From: Alphaproteobacteria bacterium MarineAlpha3_Bin2
GTDB taxonomy: Bacteria; Pseudomonadota; Alphaproteobacteria; Rhodospirillales; Casp-alpha2
NCBI GenBank assembly: GCA_002938315.1
Contig: PTLL01000007.1
Coordinates: 1 to 55,337, forward strand
Direction: 5' to 3'
Length of the DNA stretch: 55,337 nt
The notes beneath the pieces were generated by a model, which had not been told where the DNA came from, did no database searches, and was given only the letters and a program-made list of their open reading frames with translations. Shown one piece after another: positions 34,573-42,860 of this stretch. The position numbers and the translations under genes were made by a program. Position 1 is the first letter of the stretch. Every line of letters begins with the position of its first letter.

Positions 34573-35822
34573 TTCTGACCAGATGGCCTTAAACCGGCAA
34601 GGCATATCGCCGTCAACAAAAGATAGCTAATTTGCCACCATGCCGACCAGAAGGAGACGTTGAGCAACCCTATTGACCAGTACCCGACATTGACAAGCAA
34701 GGCGGCGAAGAATGCCGTTTCACCGCTTTTTAAATATTCACCTGCCAATTTCAGGCAAAGCACGACAACTAGGGTCACGAGGGCCACGGAGCCGAAGACG
34801 CCGGTCTCTGCGAATACCTCGACCAGCCAATTATGTGGGTGGGACGGGATGATGTTGAGGGTGTTTCTCGGCATTGCCACATCGGCACCAGGCAGCAGGT
34901 TGATCACGTTGATGCCGTTGCCGAACCAAGGCGAGCGCATCGCCATATCGATGGAATGCGCCCAGATTGTTTGGCGTTGATAATCAATCAGCCAGGGCGG
35001 AAGGATAGCCACCGTGTCGGCCGGGGCAACGATATACCCCCGGGTGGTGTACAACCACAACAAAATGGCCACAAACAGGGCGATGAATGCCACGCAAATT
35101 ACCATGTTTGTTTTAACATTCCGTCGCAGGATCATGATTAGGATGCCGCCGGCGACAACCATCATTAACAACCCTGCCATCGCCGAACGGTTGAAAGTGA
35201 TCCAGACAATGGCGATGAGTCCGATGGCGTTGGCCGTTGTCAGCATTTGCCAGCGCCCGCCTAGGATGCGCCCGGCCCACATCAACACCGGTACAAGCAG
35301 AACCCCCACACTGGCGAATGCCTTGATAAGATCAGGCGGCCTGAACCCCTCATAAGGCATGGCAGACCACCCTGACAATCGGGCAAGGGACAATATCTCG
35401 GGCAGGAAGGTCAGCGAACTGAGGGCGAACACAACACTAATAGCGTTGGCAACGATGAGCACCCTTAAGGCTAGCGATAGGGCGGCACGATCCCGAGACA
35501 ACAGCGCCCAAAAAAGGGTAATCAGGCCGACGAAAACAGGGATCCGTATCCAGGTCTCAAAAGACCGCAAGGGGTGCGGTGAGATAAACATACTGGGCAG
35601 CCACAAGACTAGAGTGATCAGAAAAAGTACTCCAATGGGAGTCCCCGCCTTTTCGATCATCGCCCGCCAGTAAGTTCCCCTTTTCGGCAGTAGGAAAAGA
35701 ATTAATACTGCCGCTAGCAAGGGAAGGGCCAGCACCGCTCTCCCGTAAACAAAACTGGGAACCGCGAGTCCGCACAGAAATCCCACCAGCAAGGGGGTGG
35801 GTTTTAGAAAATCAATACGCAT
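34569..35822 (-). CDS. O-antigen ligase family protein
   Basis: 417 residues, about 11-12 membrane segments. The Wzy_C/WaaL region is seen in the large periplasmic loop: SPWFGNGINVINLLPG then NTLNIIPSHPHNWLVEVFAE with the conserved His-Asn and TGVFGSVALVTLVVVL. Such enzymes join undecaprenyl-linked O-antigen to lipid A-core or polymerise oligosaccharides in the inner membrane. Earlier charged segment PHPLRSFETWIRIPVFVG also typical. No other LPS sugar genes are adjacent apart from FkbM. 131 nt without features precede the MFS gene stop. Confidence 0.88.
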   Translation of the reverse strand: MRIDFLKPTPLLVGFLCGLAVPSFVYGRAVLALPLLAAVLILFLLPKRGTYWRAMIEKAGTPIGVLFLITLVLWLPSMFISPHPLRSFETWIRIPVFVGLITLFWALLSRDRAALSLALRVLIVANAISVVFALSSLTFLPEILSLARLSGWSAMPYEGFRPPDLIKAFASVGVLLVPVLMWAGRILGGRWQMLTTANAIGLIAIVWITFNRSAMAGLLMMVVAGGILIMILRRNVKTNMVICVAFIALFVAILLWLYTTRGYIVAPADTVAILPPWLIDYQRQTIWAHSIDMAMRSPWFGNGINVINLLPGADVAMPRNTLNIIPSHPHNWLVEVFAETGVFGSVALVTLVVVLCLKLAGEYLKSGETAFFAALLVNVGYWSIGLLNVSFWSAWWQISYLLLTAICLAGLRPSGQN

Positions 35823-35954
35823 CAGTTAATTTTTGGTTCACAAATTCGGCTAGATTTATAGATTTCTGCCTACAGAAAAAACGTCCTGCATCAATCAACG
35901 GACATAATCATAATCAAACACAAAAGTGCAAGCCAAACGGCACCAAAGGCTTTA

Positions 35955-37178
35955 TTATGCCGGGCTTGGCGCGGTCACTGGCTCAGAATCGGTATCGGTT
36001 TGGGCTGGAAGCAACAGGGCAGACAAGAAAACGAGCACGGCAACGATAGCAAGCACGACCATCAACTGCTCAAAACCGCCGCCGCCTGCCAGGATGGCTC
36101 GCGCGGTCAACAACGACATCGCCCCAATCACCAAATTGAGCATGAACTTCACCGACAAAACTTTGGTCCGCCAAACATCCGGAACATAACGAGTAATAAC
36201 GGCGTCGGTGATAGGGATTTGCCCGAAAACAAAGGCCATGGCCAACAACGAAGCCGCCAGCAGTCCGTAATTGCTTTGTGTCGCCATCACCCCGATCATC
36301 ACCGGTTGTCCCATCGCAACGACTAGCAGCACCGGCTTGATCGGACGCCGGTCGATAATTCGACCGACGATGAGCTGCGCCCATGCGGCAACGGCATAGA
36401 CAATGGCAGCGAGCGCACCGGTTACGGCAATATCGACGCTAACGTTCGGCATCGAAACTTCGAACATGCGCGGGATGACAAAGGTTAAGGCGCCGAACAG
36501 GAATCCGCCGGCGGAAGAAACCAATGCAAGCGCCAACAAAGCCCGTTTCCATCCGGGCATGAAGCCTACCATAGCTTTTTCGCGGGGGCACGGATCCGGC
36601 GACTTCATGCGGCCCGCACGGTTGAAATAAACAAATCCGATACCAATTAGGATGGCAATGACACCAGGAATAACGAAGGCCAGCCGCCAGTCATAACCGG
36701 CAAGGATGAAACCGGTTATCAGCGGCGCCGCCGCCACGCCCATGTTGCCCCAAACCCCATTAGACCCAAGCCGCCAGCCGACGTTGCCGCCGCCCTCGAC
36801 AACCATGGCAATGCCAATCGGGTGATAAATCGCGGCAAACCCGCCAAGTACAGTCAGTCCAACACCGATCTCGAACGGGTTGCTGGCGAAACTAGTGGCG
36901 ATGGAGGCCCCCCCGATGCCGAAGAAGAACACGGCGATCATTCCCCTGCGATTCCACTTGTCGGCTAGGTGCGCGGCAATAGGCGCGCAGGCCCCGAACA
37001 TAACAAGCGACGGCACCCCATAAGGAATCATTTCAGCATACGCCCCGTCCTTGGCTAGGCCGAAGGCCAAGCCAGCACTGAAGGCGGCCTTGGCGAAGAT
37101 CAGCATGAACATATGATCGACAAAATGACCGATATTCAGGAATAGGAAACGGATACGCTGGTCGCTCATTACTGACAT
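35955..37178 (-). CDS. MFS transporter, fosmidomycin-resistance (Fsr)-like
   Basis: 407 residues, 12 predicted membrane segments. The start FLFLNIGHFVDHMFMLIFAK and the blocks HLADKWNRRGMIAVFF and AAIYHPIGIAMVVEGGGNVGW match MFS exporters of the Fsr group. It is divergent from an AraC-type regulator (37289), an arrangement also known for the E. coli NimR/NimT pair, which suggests drug or metabolite export under local control. ATG 37178 with AAAGG 8 nt upstream; ATG 37169 is possible. Confidence 0.88.
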   Translation of the reverse strand: MSVMSDQRIRFLFLNIGHFVDHMFMLIFAKAAFSAGLAFGLAKDGAYAEMIPYGVPSLVMFGACAPIAAHLADKWNRRGMIAVFFFGIGGASIATSFASNPFEIGVGLTVLGGFAAIYHPIGIAMVVEGGGNVGWRLGSNGVWGNMGVAAAPLITGFILAGYDWRLAFVIPGVIAILIGIGFVYFNRAGRMKSPDPCPREKAMVGFMPGWKRALLALALVSSAGGFLFGALTFVIPRMFEVSMPNVSVDIAVTGALAAIVYAVAAWAQLIVGRIIDRRPIKPVLLVVAMGQPVMIGVMATQSNYGLLAASLLAMAFVFGQIPITDAVITRYVPDVWRTKVLSVKFMLNLVIGAMSLLTARAILAGGGGFEQLMVVLAIVAVLVFLSALLLPAQTDTDSEPVTAPSPA

Positions 37179-37240
37179 GGGGTGGCCTTTTGCTAAGAGC
37201 GGTTTTTAAGATACCTGTTTGTTATAACCGATAAAGATGC

Positions 37241-37276
37241 GACAATATCTAGATATTTTGACAATAAATATCTAGA
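37241..37276. promoter_or_regulatory. Direct repeats in the MFS/AraC intergenic region, likely AraC-type operator
   Basis: ATATCTAGA occurs at 37245-37253 and 37268-37276, each preceded by GACAATA, 23 bp apart (roughly two helical turns); the first lies within the 14-bp palindrome AATATCTAGATATT (37244-37257). The second ends 12 nt before the AraC-gene ATG. Paired direct half-sites about two turns apart are typical for AraC-family proteins, so autoregulation and control of the MFS gene are likely. Confidence 0.6.
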
Positions 37277-37288
37277 AACTGACAAATT

Positions 37289-38062
37289 ATGGTCCTTTCA
37301 CCCGAAATTCACCGAGTTCAGGATATCCCCCGGCCCATCGCCGCCACCGCCACCGACTACGGACCAGATGACGAAATTGACTGGCACGCGCACCCTCGCG
37401 GGCAATTGATCTACGGCATCACCGGTGTACTCACCGTTCACACCGAGGCCGGGCGGTGGGTGCTGCCGCCGGCGCGCGCCGTCTGGGTACCGGCGGGCAT
37501 CGAACACCGCTCCGACATTGCCGGCGAAGTCCGTATGCGGAGCCTATTCGTCGCTACCGAGGCCGCTAAAAACCTGCCAAAGGATTGTTGCGTCGTCACC
37601 GTGCCCCCATTGTTGCGTGAATTGATCCTGGAAGCCGTCGAGGTCCCCAAGCTTTACGATATCGACGGCCCCGACGGGCGCCTGATGAAGGTGATCCTGG
37701 ACCGGTTGAGCCATCTTGTACCGACGCCCCTATATCTACCGCTGCCCGCCGACCAACGACTTCGCAGGATTACCGACAATTTAGTCAGGATCCCAGGAAA
37801 TCGCACCGATCTTAACGGGTTCGCCAAGAAAGCCGGGGCCTCGGCACGTACCCTGGCAAGGCTGTTCGTCAAGGAAACGGGCCTCACCTTCGGCGCCTGG
37901 CGGCAACAAGCGCGCTTACTGAGGGCGCTGGAATGGCTGGCTGAAGACCGTCCCGTCACCTCGATCGCCCTCGACCTCGGCTACGAAAGCCCGAGCGCCT
38001 TCATTGCCATGTTCCGCCGAGCTGTTGGTTCCACACCTGGGCGTTACCTAAAGGGCCGTTGA
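37289..38062 (+). CDS. AraC family transcriptional regulator (NimR-like)
   Basis: 257 residues. N-terminal cupin sensor (about 10-110) with WHAHPRGQLIYGITGVLTVH and WVLPPARAVWVPAGIEHRSD, a pattern found in AraC/NimR-type regulators. The C-terminal DNA-binding domain holds two helix-turn-helix motifs (DLNGFAKKAGASARTLARLF, then VTSIALDLGYESPSAFIAMF, RRAVGSTPGRYL). No clear Shine-Dalgarno precedes ATG 37289; the operator-like repeats are immediately upstream. It probably controls the divergent MFS exporter in response to a small ligand bound by the cupin. Confidence 0.93.
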   Translation: MVLSPEIHRVQDIPRPIAATATDYGPDDEIDWHAHPRGQLIYGITGVLTVHTEAGRWVLPPARAVWVPAGIEHRSDIAGEVRMRSLFVATEAAKNLPKDCCVVTVPPLLRELILEAVEVPKLYDIDGPDGRLMKVILDRLSHLVPTPLYLPLPADQRLRRITDNLVRIPGNRTDLNGFAKKAGASARTLARLFVKETGLTFGAWRQQARLLRALEWLAEDRPVTSIALDLGYESPSAFIAMFRRAVGSTPGRYLKGR

Positions 38063-38070
38063 TCAGCGGC

Positions 38071-38750
38071 CTATCGGCGCAATTTGTCTTGGCCAAAAAC
38101 CACGTTGATTTTGATATTTCTTCGAAAGGAAATGTTGCGGCATCCGAGCTTTCCCGTCACTTTACCGTCGGTGTCGCTGAGACATTCCACCGAATTCACA
38201 AGCTTCGCTTTTTTCTTTTTATAGGTAGTCCACTTTGTGTTGTTGTCGCCGGCGTTTGCATTGAATGAATCGGAAACCCGCCATTGCGCCGCTCGTGAGC
38301 ATTGCGCCTTAAGATGCGCCTTGGAAAGGGCGCTTGGTCCAAAGGCCTTGACGCATTCCTTGTAAAGATTGTCGAGACACCCCCGGACCTTGTCGGCATT
38401 ACCGCCGACGAACCACGGATCCAACAACCAGAAGGCCTGATGTCCCTTGAAGGTGGTTCCGTCACCCTTGAATACGGCGATTTTAACGTCGAGATCTAGG
38501 CGCAACCCGGTAGTTTTTTTGCCTTTATTATCATCAGAATGTTGGATGCGGGCCTCCAACTCAATTCGGGATTTGCCGTCAATTTCATCGTCACCCCTAA
38601 ACCGGGTACTCAATGGATAGACGTTCAAGTTTGGGATATTAAGAGTAAATTGGCAGGATTTATTCTGCCCGGCTGCCTGGGCCAAGCCCGGTAAAAAAAT
38701 CCCGCAGCCATTATGACTACGACAATAAGAATTCTGATGGTAGCGTCCAC
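38071..38750 (-). pseudogene. Secreted protein of unknown function with a homopolymer frameshift in its signal peptide
   Basis: From GTG 38748-38750 the strand reads (M)DATIRILIVVVIMAAGFF, the front of a signal peptide, then meets seven T (38693-38699 on the plus strand as A). The remainder of the signal peptide, LPGLAQAAGQNKSCQFTLNI, is in a different frame; adding one T joins both halves perfectly. The second part continues about 200 residues (YPLSTRFRGDDEIDGKSRIE ... CRNISFRRNIKINVVFGQD) with several cysteines and ends at TAG 38071. Family not recognised. Either the gene is off by slippage in this cell line, or the run length is miscalled. Confidence 0.65.
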
Positions 38751-38831
38751 GGGGTAAGCCCTTTAATCTTTTTTGTTCCACACCTAAATTCGGAAACGCT
38801 GGCCAGCATCTTCAATTTATAAAGAAATAAT

Positions 38832-40229
38832 ATGACCGTCACTGAAAATTTATCAAGGGCCATTAAGGACGTCGTCGGGCCAAAAGGCTGGAGCACCGAT
38901 GCCGACCGGATCGAGGCCCATGTCACCGAACGGCGCGGCCTTTGGCACGGCCAATGTGACATCGTCGTCAGCCCGGATTCCACCGATGAGGTCGCCCAAA
39001 TCATGTCGATCTGCCATGACGCCGGCATCGCTGTTGTCCCCCAGGGCGGCAACACCGGGCTTGTCGGCGGCGGCGTCCCCGAAGGCGGCATTGCCCTGTC
39101 GTTGGCCAGACTAAATACCGTGCGCAGCATTGATGCTGCCAACAATACGATGACGGTGGACGCCGGCTGCATCCTGGCCGACGTCCAGGCCGCCGCCGAA
39201 GCCGTGGACCGGCTTTTCCCCCTGAGCCTAGGCGCTGAGGGCAGTTGTCAGATCGGTGGCAACCTGTCCACTAATGCCGGCGGGGTCCAAGTGCTGCGCT
39301 ATGGCAACGCCCGCGATCTGGTGTTGGGGTTGGAAGTCGTTTTGCCCGACGGGCGTGTCTGGGAAGGCCTAAAAGCGCTGCGCAAGGACAACACAGGCTA
39401 TGACCTCAAACACCTATTCATCGGCGCCGAGGGCACGCTGGGCGTCATTACCGGCGCTGTCTTGAAACTGTTTCCCTTGCCGCAAAGCCGAGAAACCGCC
39501 ATGGCCGCCCTCGGTAACGCCGACAACGCGTTGGCGCTTTTCCAACGCGCCGGGCACGATTCTGGCGACGCCCTGACCGCGTTTGAATACATCAACCGCC
39601 AGAGCCTGGACATCGCCATCACCCATATCCCGGGACTTAAAGATCCGTTCGAGGCTGCGCACGATTGTTATGCGTTGATCGAACTGTCAGGACCGGACGG
39701 AATCAAAGATGCCCTGGAACAGACGCTGGCCGGAGCCATGGAAGACGGAATAGTGGATGACGCCGTTATCGCCGCCAGCGGTGCCCAGGGGGCAGAGCTT
39801 TGGCGTATACGCGAAACCATTCCCGAGGCCCAGGTCAATGCCGGGGGAAGCATTAAACATGATGTCTCGGTGCCGGTCTCCAAGGTGCCGGAGTTTCTCG
39901 TCCGAGGACAACAGATCGTCGAGGCCGAAATCAATGGTGTTCGGGTGGTTGCCTTTGGCCACCTTGGCGACGGCAACATTCATTTCAACCTGAGCCAGCC
40001 GGAAGACACCGAAGGCGAAACCTTTTTAGCGAAATGGGAACGCGTCAATCGCCTGGTCCATGACCTAGTCGACGATTTGGGCGGCAGTTTCAGCGCCGAA
40101 CACGGCATCGGGGTGCTGAAAAAAGACGACCTCAAGCGCTATACCTCGGCGGTGGAATTAGAACTGATGCAAACCCTGAAGCAAACGCTCGATCCAAAGG
40201 GAATCATGAACCCTGGTAAGGTTTTGTAG
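38832..40229 (+). CDS. FAD-binding oxidoreductase (D-lactate / D-2-hydroxyglutarate dehydrogenase type)
   Basis: 465 residues. FAD_binding_4 domain: VVPQGGNTGLVGGGVPEGGI (about residues 70-89, the PP-loop), GAEGSCQIGGNLSTNAGGVQ and RYGNARDLVLGLEVVLPDGR, with NTGYDLKHLFIGAEGTLGVI. The C-terminal FAD-oxidase_C domain has HLGDGNIHFNLSQP (metal-binding His pair) and SFSAEHGIGVLKKDDLKRY. The whole matches the GlcD-like group that includes D-2-hydroxyglutarate and D-lactate dehydrogenases; which acid is used is open. ATG 38832. A weak CCTTGG/CCAAGG hairpin (40253-40273) follows the stop. Confidence 0.94.
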   Translation: MTVTENLSRAIKDVVGPKGWSTDADRIEAHVTERRGLWHGQCDIVVSPDSTDEVAQIMSICHDAGIAVVPQGGNTGLVGGGVPEGGIALSLARLNTVRSIDAANNTMTVDAGCILADVQAAAEAVDRLFPLSLGAEGSCQIGGNLSTNAGGVQVLRYGNARDLVLGLEVVLPDGRVWEGLKALRKDNTGYDLKHLFIGAEGTLGVITGAVLKLFPLPQSRETAMAALGNADNALALFQRAGHDSGDALTAFEYINRQSLDIAITHIPGLKDPFEAAHDCYALIELSGPDGIKDALEQTLAGAMEDGIVDDAVIAASGAQGAELWRIRETIPEAQVNAGGSIKHDVSVPVSKVPEFLVRGQQIVEAEINGVRVVAFGHLGDGNIHFNLSQPEDTEGETFLAKWERVNRLVHDLVDDLGGSFSAEHGIGVLKKDDLKRYTSAVELELMQTLKQTLDPKGIMNPGKVL

Positions 40230-40339
40230 GGATTCAGGACTTAATCAAACGTCCTTGGTTTTCCGACCCAAGGGTCAGCCATTTATTTTTTACCCTTTTT
40301 GGACTACAGTTACGGCAATGGCTTTTCTTGGAGAGCGTA

Positions 40340-41061
40340 ATGAAAAGGCACTCTTGCGGCCATAAACATTCATTCTTAGCCGAGGCAAAACACGCTTAGC
40401 CGAGGCAAAACACGCTTTCTGCGCTGCCTTTGTGGCACTTGGCCTGACTGTCGGCGCCGTGGCCACCATATCCTTTTTCATCACCGTCCCGGTCTTCTTC
40501 AGCCCTGCCCATGCCTGCAGCGGCGGTGGTGGTGGCGACAGTGACGGCGGCGGAAGCAGTGACGGCAGCGACAGTGATGGGGGGAATGCGGGCGACCCGA
40601 CGTCCGCACCCATAGGCTTTGGCCAATCCACCGTCAAGATTACTTCCACGGCAAATTCGTCCTCAGGACCTATCTCCAATGAGATTCAGGATATTATTAA
40701 AAAGGTCAATAAGCTCCAGCAGGAATATCAGGCCTTGCTCAAAGACATGAGGCCCGGGGATGTGAAGAGCCAAGCCAGGCATGAAAAGGAGGCTAAACAA
40801 CACCAATTAAACGCGGATCTCTACACCATTGCTAAGTATGGACTTCACGTCTTCCTTTTCTCCCACGGCCTAAAGGGGATGTTCGGCCCTGACCTAACGA
40901 AAGCAGCCTCACCAGCTGCCAAATATTTCGCTATAGGGAGTACCGCCCATGGTAATAAAGGGCTTGCCCAAAGTGCCGTGGATTTAGTTAAGGCGGCGGA
41001 TGCGGCGGTCAAAGCCACCATAAGTATCTACTCAGCCGCCACAGCTCCAGAACGCAAATGA
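40340..41061 (+). pseudogene. Secreted Gly/Ser/Asp-rich protein, broken by a 20-bp tandem duplication
   Basis: ATG 40340 has GGAGAG upstream and starts MKRHSCGHKHSFLAEAKHA, then TAG (40397-40399). The stop is created by a duplicated 20-bp unit (40376-40415). With one copy removed the frame continues FCAAFVALGLTVGAVATIS, VPVFFSPAHAC, i.e. a complete signal peptide, and then CSGGGGGDSDGGGSSDGSDS (low-complexity), and a 140-residue helical domain with VNKLQQEYQALLKDM and LAQSAVDLVKAADAAVKA. A GTG at 40432 could give an N-terminally shortened product. The Cys after Ala-His-Ala may be a lipobox-like or disulfide Cys. Family unknown. Followed after 16 nt by another broken secreted gene. Confidence 0.8.
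40376..40415 (+). repeat. Perfect 20-bp tandem duplication inside a signal-peptide coding region
   Basis: The unit TTAGCCGAGGCAAAACACGC occurs at 40376-40395 and immediately again at 40396-40415. As 20 is not a multiple of 3, it shifts the frame and places a TAG at the junction. Loss of one copy by slippage or recombination would restore the 40340 gene exactly. Confidence 0.95.
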
Positions 41062-41077
41062 CCGGAACGCGCCCCGG

Positions 41078-41569
41078 ATGAAGAAGTTTTTCAGAATCAC
41101 AACATGGTTGCTGGGTTTCTCCACCTTGGTCGCCGGTTTGGCCGCTTCCTCCATGGGCGCCTATTCCGTTCGGGCGCAAACGGCGGCACCCGAGGCGCTG
41201 ACCCGCGAGGTGACCCTGAAAGATCTCCCGTTGGATGCAACGATGGCCCTCTCGGCCCCGGCGCTGACCATGCAGGGGCGCGACGAGACGACGGACATGT
41301 CGCCGGTTATGCTGTCCCCGGCGGCGAAAACGGCCTTGCGCACAACCGGCCTCCGCAACAAAGGTTTCAAACTCACCGGCTTCACCTTAACGGCCTATGA
41401 GAAATCCACGGCGTTCTCCGACGCCGTTATGGCCAGCGCAATTTTGAATTTCATCGATACTGCTGGCCAGTAAGCTCGGATCTCGCTTGTTGTTAACTAT
41501 GGGCTCGCCGGGCCCAAGATCGAAATCAAGTCGGCGAACGCCGTTACTCTGGCGCCGCCCAATCCCTAG
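41078..41569 (+). pseudogene. Secreted protein of unknown function with in-frame TAA near its C-terminus
   Basis: ATG 41078 opens a signal peptide (MKKFFRITTWLLGFSTLVAG, cleavage likely near YSVRAQ) and a mature part with LTREVTLKDLPLDATMALSA and NKGFKLTGFTLTAYEKSTAF. After DTAGQ comes TAA (41471-41473), yet the frame continues ARISLVVNYGLAGPKIEIKS and ANAVTLAPPNP to TAG 41567-41569. A CAA-to-TAA change would explain the stop. The shortened product would be 131 residues instead of 163, so it may still fold. Not recognised. Likely co-transcribed with the 40340 gene. Confidence 0.65.
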
Positions 41570-41606
41570 GTGCGGAAATGGGATAGGAAAGGATGAAAGC
41601 AGCCAT

Positions 41607-41954
41607 TTAGCCGTCTTCAAGCAGGCGGCGTTGTTCGTCCCTGAAGCCAACGACGACACGGCCGTTCATTTCAAACACCGGGCGCTTGATCAACGCCGGG
41701 TGAGCCGCCATCAGGGCCGCGGCGGTGGATTCGTTGGTCGATTCCTTTACCGCGTCACCAAGACCGCGCCAAGTGGTGCCGCGTTTGTTCAACAGGGTTT
41801 CCCAACCGACGGCATCGATCCACCGGGTTATATCAGCTTCCTCTACGCCGTCTTTACGGACGTCAATGAATTGGTGCCTTAAGCCCTGTTCATCCAGCCA
41901 CTTCATTGCCTTGCGGCAGGTATCGCAGTTTTTCAGGCCATAAACCGTTATCAC
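41607..41954 (-). CDS. ArsC/Spx family protein (YffB-like)
   Basis: 115 residues, thioredoxin-like ArsC fold. It starts MITVYGLKNCDTCRKAMKWL with the C-x2-C pair (Cys10, Cys13) typical of YffB rather than true arsenate reductases, and has HPALIKRPVFEMNGRVVVGF, the conserved Arg-Pro segment of the family. Cytosolic redox protein; YffB-type members have no firm function and are thought to be glutathione-dependent reductases. It lies alone on the minus strand between the broken secreted genes and yaaA. Confidence 0.92.
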   Translation of the reverse strand: MITVYGLKNCDTCRKAMKWLDEQGLRHQFIDVRKDGVEEADITRWIDAVGWETLLNKRGTTWRGLGDAVKESTNESTAAALMAAHPALIKRPVFEMNGRVVVGFRDEQRRLLEDG

Positions 41955-42043
41955 TTGTTTTTATCCCTTCCAGAAGCTTGGCAAAGCCACTATATCAAAT
42001 TATCAAAATCGAACATTAACCTGAACGACAACGGATTTGCCCC

Positions 42044-42817
42044 ATGCTTGCCGTGATTTCCCCCGCCAAAAAACTCGATTTCGAGTCCGAACCGCATTCC
42101 CAAGAGCATACCCAGCCCCAGTTCCTGGACAAGGCCGACATCCTGGTCGGTCGAGCGCGCCGCCTCAGCCGGGCCAAACTGGGACGGACTATGAGACTCA
42201 GCGACAAGTTGGCGGACCTGAATTTCCAGCGGTTCCAGGACTTTTCGACGCCGTTTACCCTGGCCAACGCCAAGCAGGCGGCATGGGCATTCAACGGCGA
42301 TACGTACGTCGGCCTCGATGCCACGAACTTGGACCCCGCCGATTTGGATTTCGCCCAGGGCCATTTAAGGATTCTTTCGGGACTTTATGGGCTGCTCCGC
42401 CCACTCGACTTGATTCAACCCTACCGGCTGGAAATGGGTGCCAGATTCAAGCCGCCGCGAGCCGATAACCTTTATGGATTCTGGGACGGTCCGTTGACGG
42501 CGGCGATCAACGAAGCCACCGCCAAGCAAGAGGACCGCAGCGTTATTAACTTAGCCTCGGTGGAATATTTCAAGGCCGTCCATGAAGAAAACCTCATTGG
42601 ACCGGTCATCACCCCGGTATTCAAGGAAGTGAAGTCTGGCGTCGCCAAGGTGTTGGGCATGTTCGCCAAAAGAGCCCGGGGCGCGATGGCCCGCTATATC
42701 ATCAAAAACCGCCTTGAGAGCCCAGAACAGTTAAAATCCTTCGACGCAGACGGTTATGCCCACCGGCCCGATCTGTCTGAGGGCAACACCTGGGTATTCA
42801 CCCGCGACAACGGGTAA
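42044..42817 (+). CDS. yaaA: Peroxide stress protein YaaA (DUF328)
   Basis: 257 residues, normal length. Family landmarks: MLAVISPAKKLDFES at the start, TPFTLANAKQAAWAFNGDTY-type block with the Y-x-G-L-D-A segment, LRILSGLYGLLRPLDLIQPY, RLEMGARFKPP, YFKAVH and the C-terminal ARYIIKNRLESPEQLKSF. E. coli YaaA lowers intracellular free iron during peroxide stress and its relatives bind DNA. ATG 42044. The acyl-CoA dehydrogenase start follows 43 nt after the stop. Confidence 0.96.
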   Translation: MLAVISPAKKLDFESEPHSQEHTQPQFLDKADILVGRARRLSRAKLGRTMRLSDKLADLNFQRFQDFSTPFTLANAKQAAWAFNGDTYVGLDATNLDPADLDFAQGHLRILSGLYGLLRPLDLIQPYRLEMGARFKPPRADNLYGFWDGPLTAAINEATAKQEDRSVINLASVEYFKAVHEENLIGPVITPVFKEVKSGVAKVLGMFAKRARGAMARYIIKNRLESPEQLKSFDADGYAHRPDLSEGNTWVFTRDNG

Positions 42818-42860
42818 AGCTGACTGGACACGCCCCGACCGTTGGTGTTCAGTTGCAGTG

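Noticed and set aside
40253-40280. Terminator after the FAD dehydrogenase
   Set aside because: The CCTTGG/CCAAGG stem is only 6 bp with a weak, delayed T stretch; mentioned in the gene entry only.
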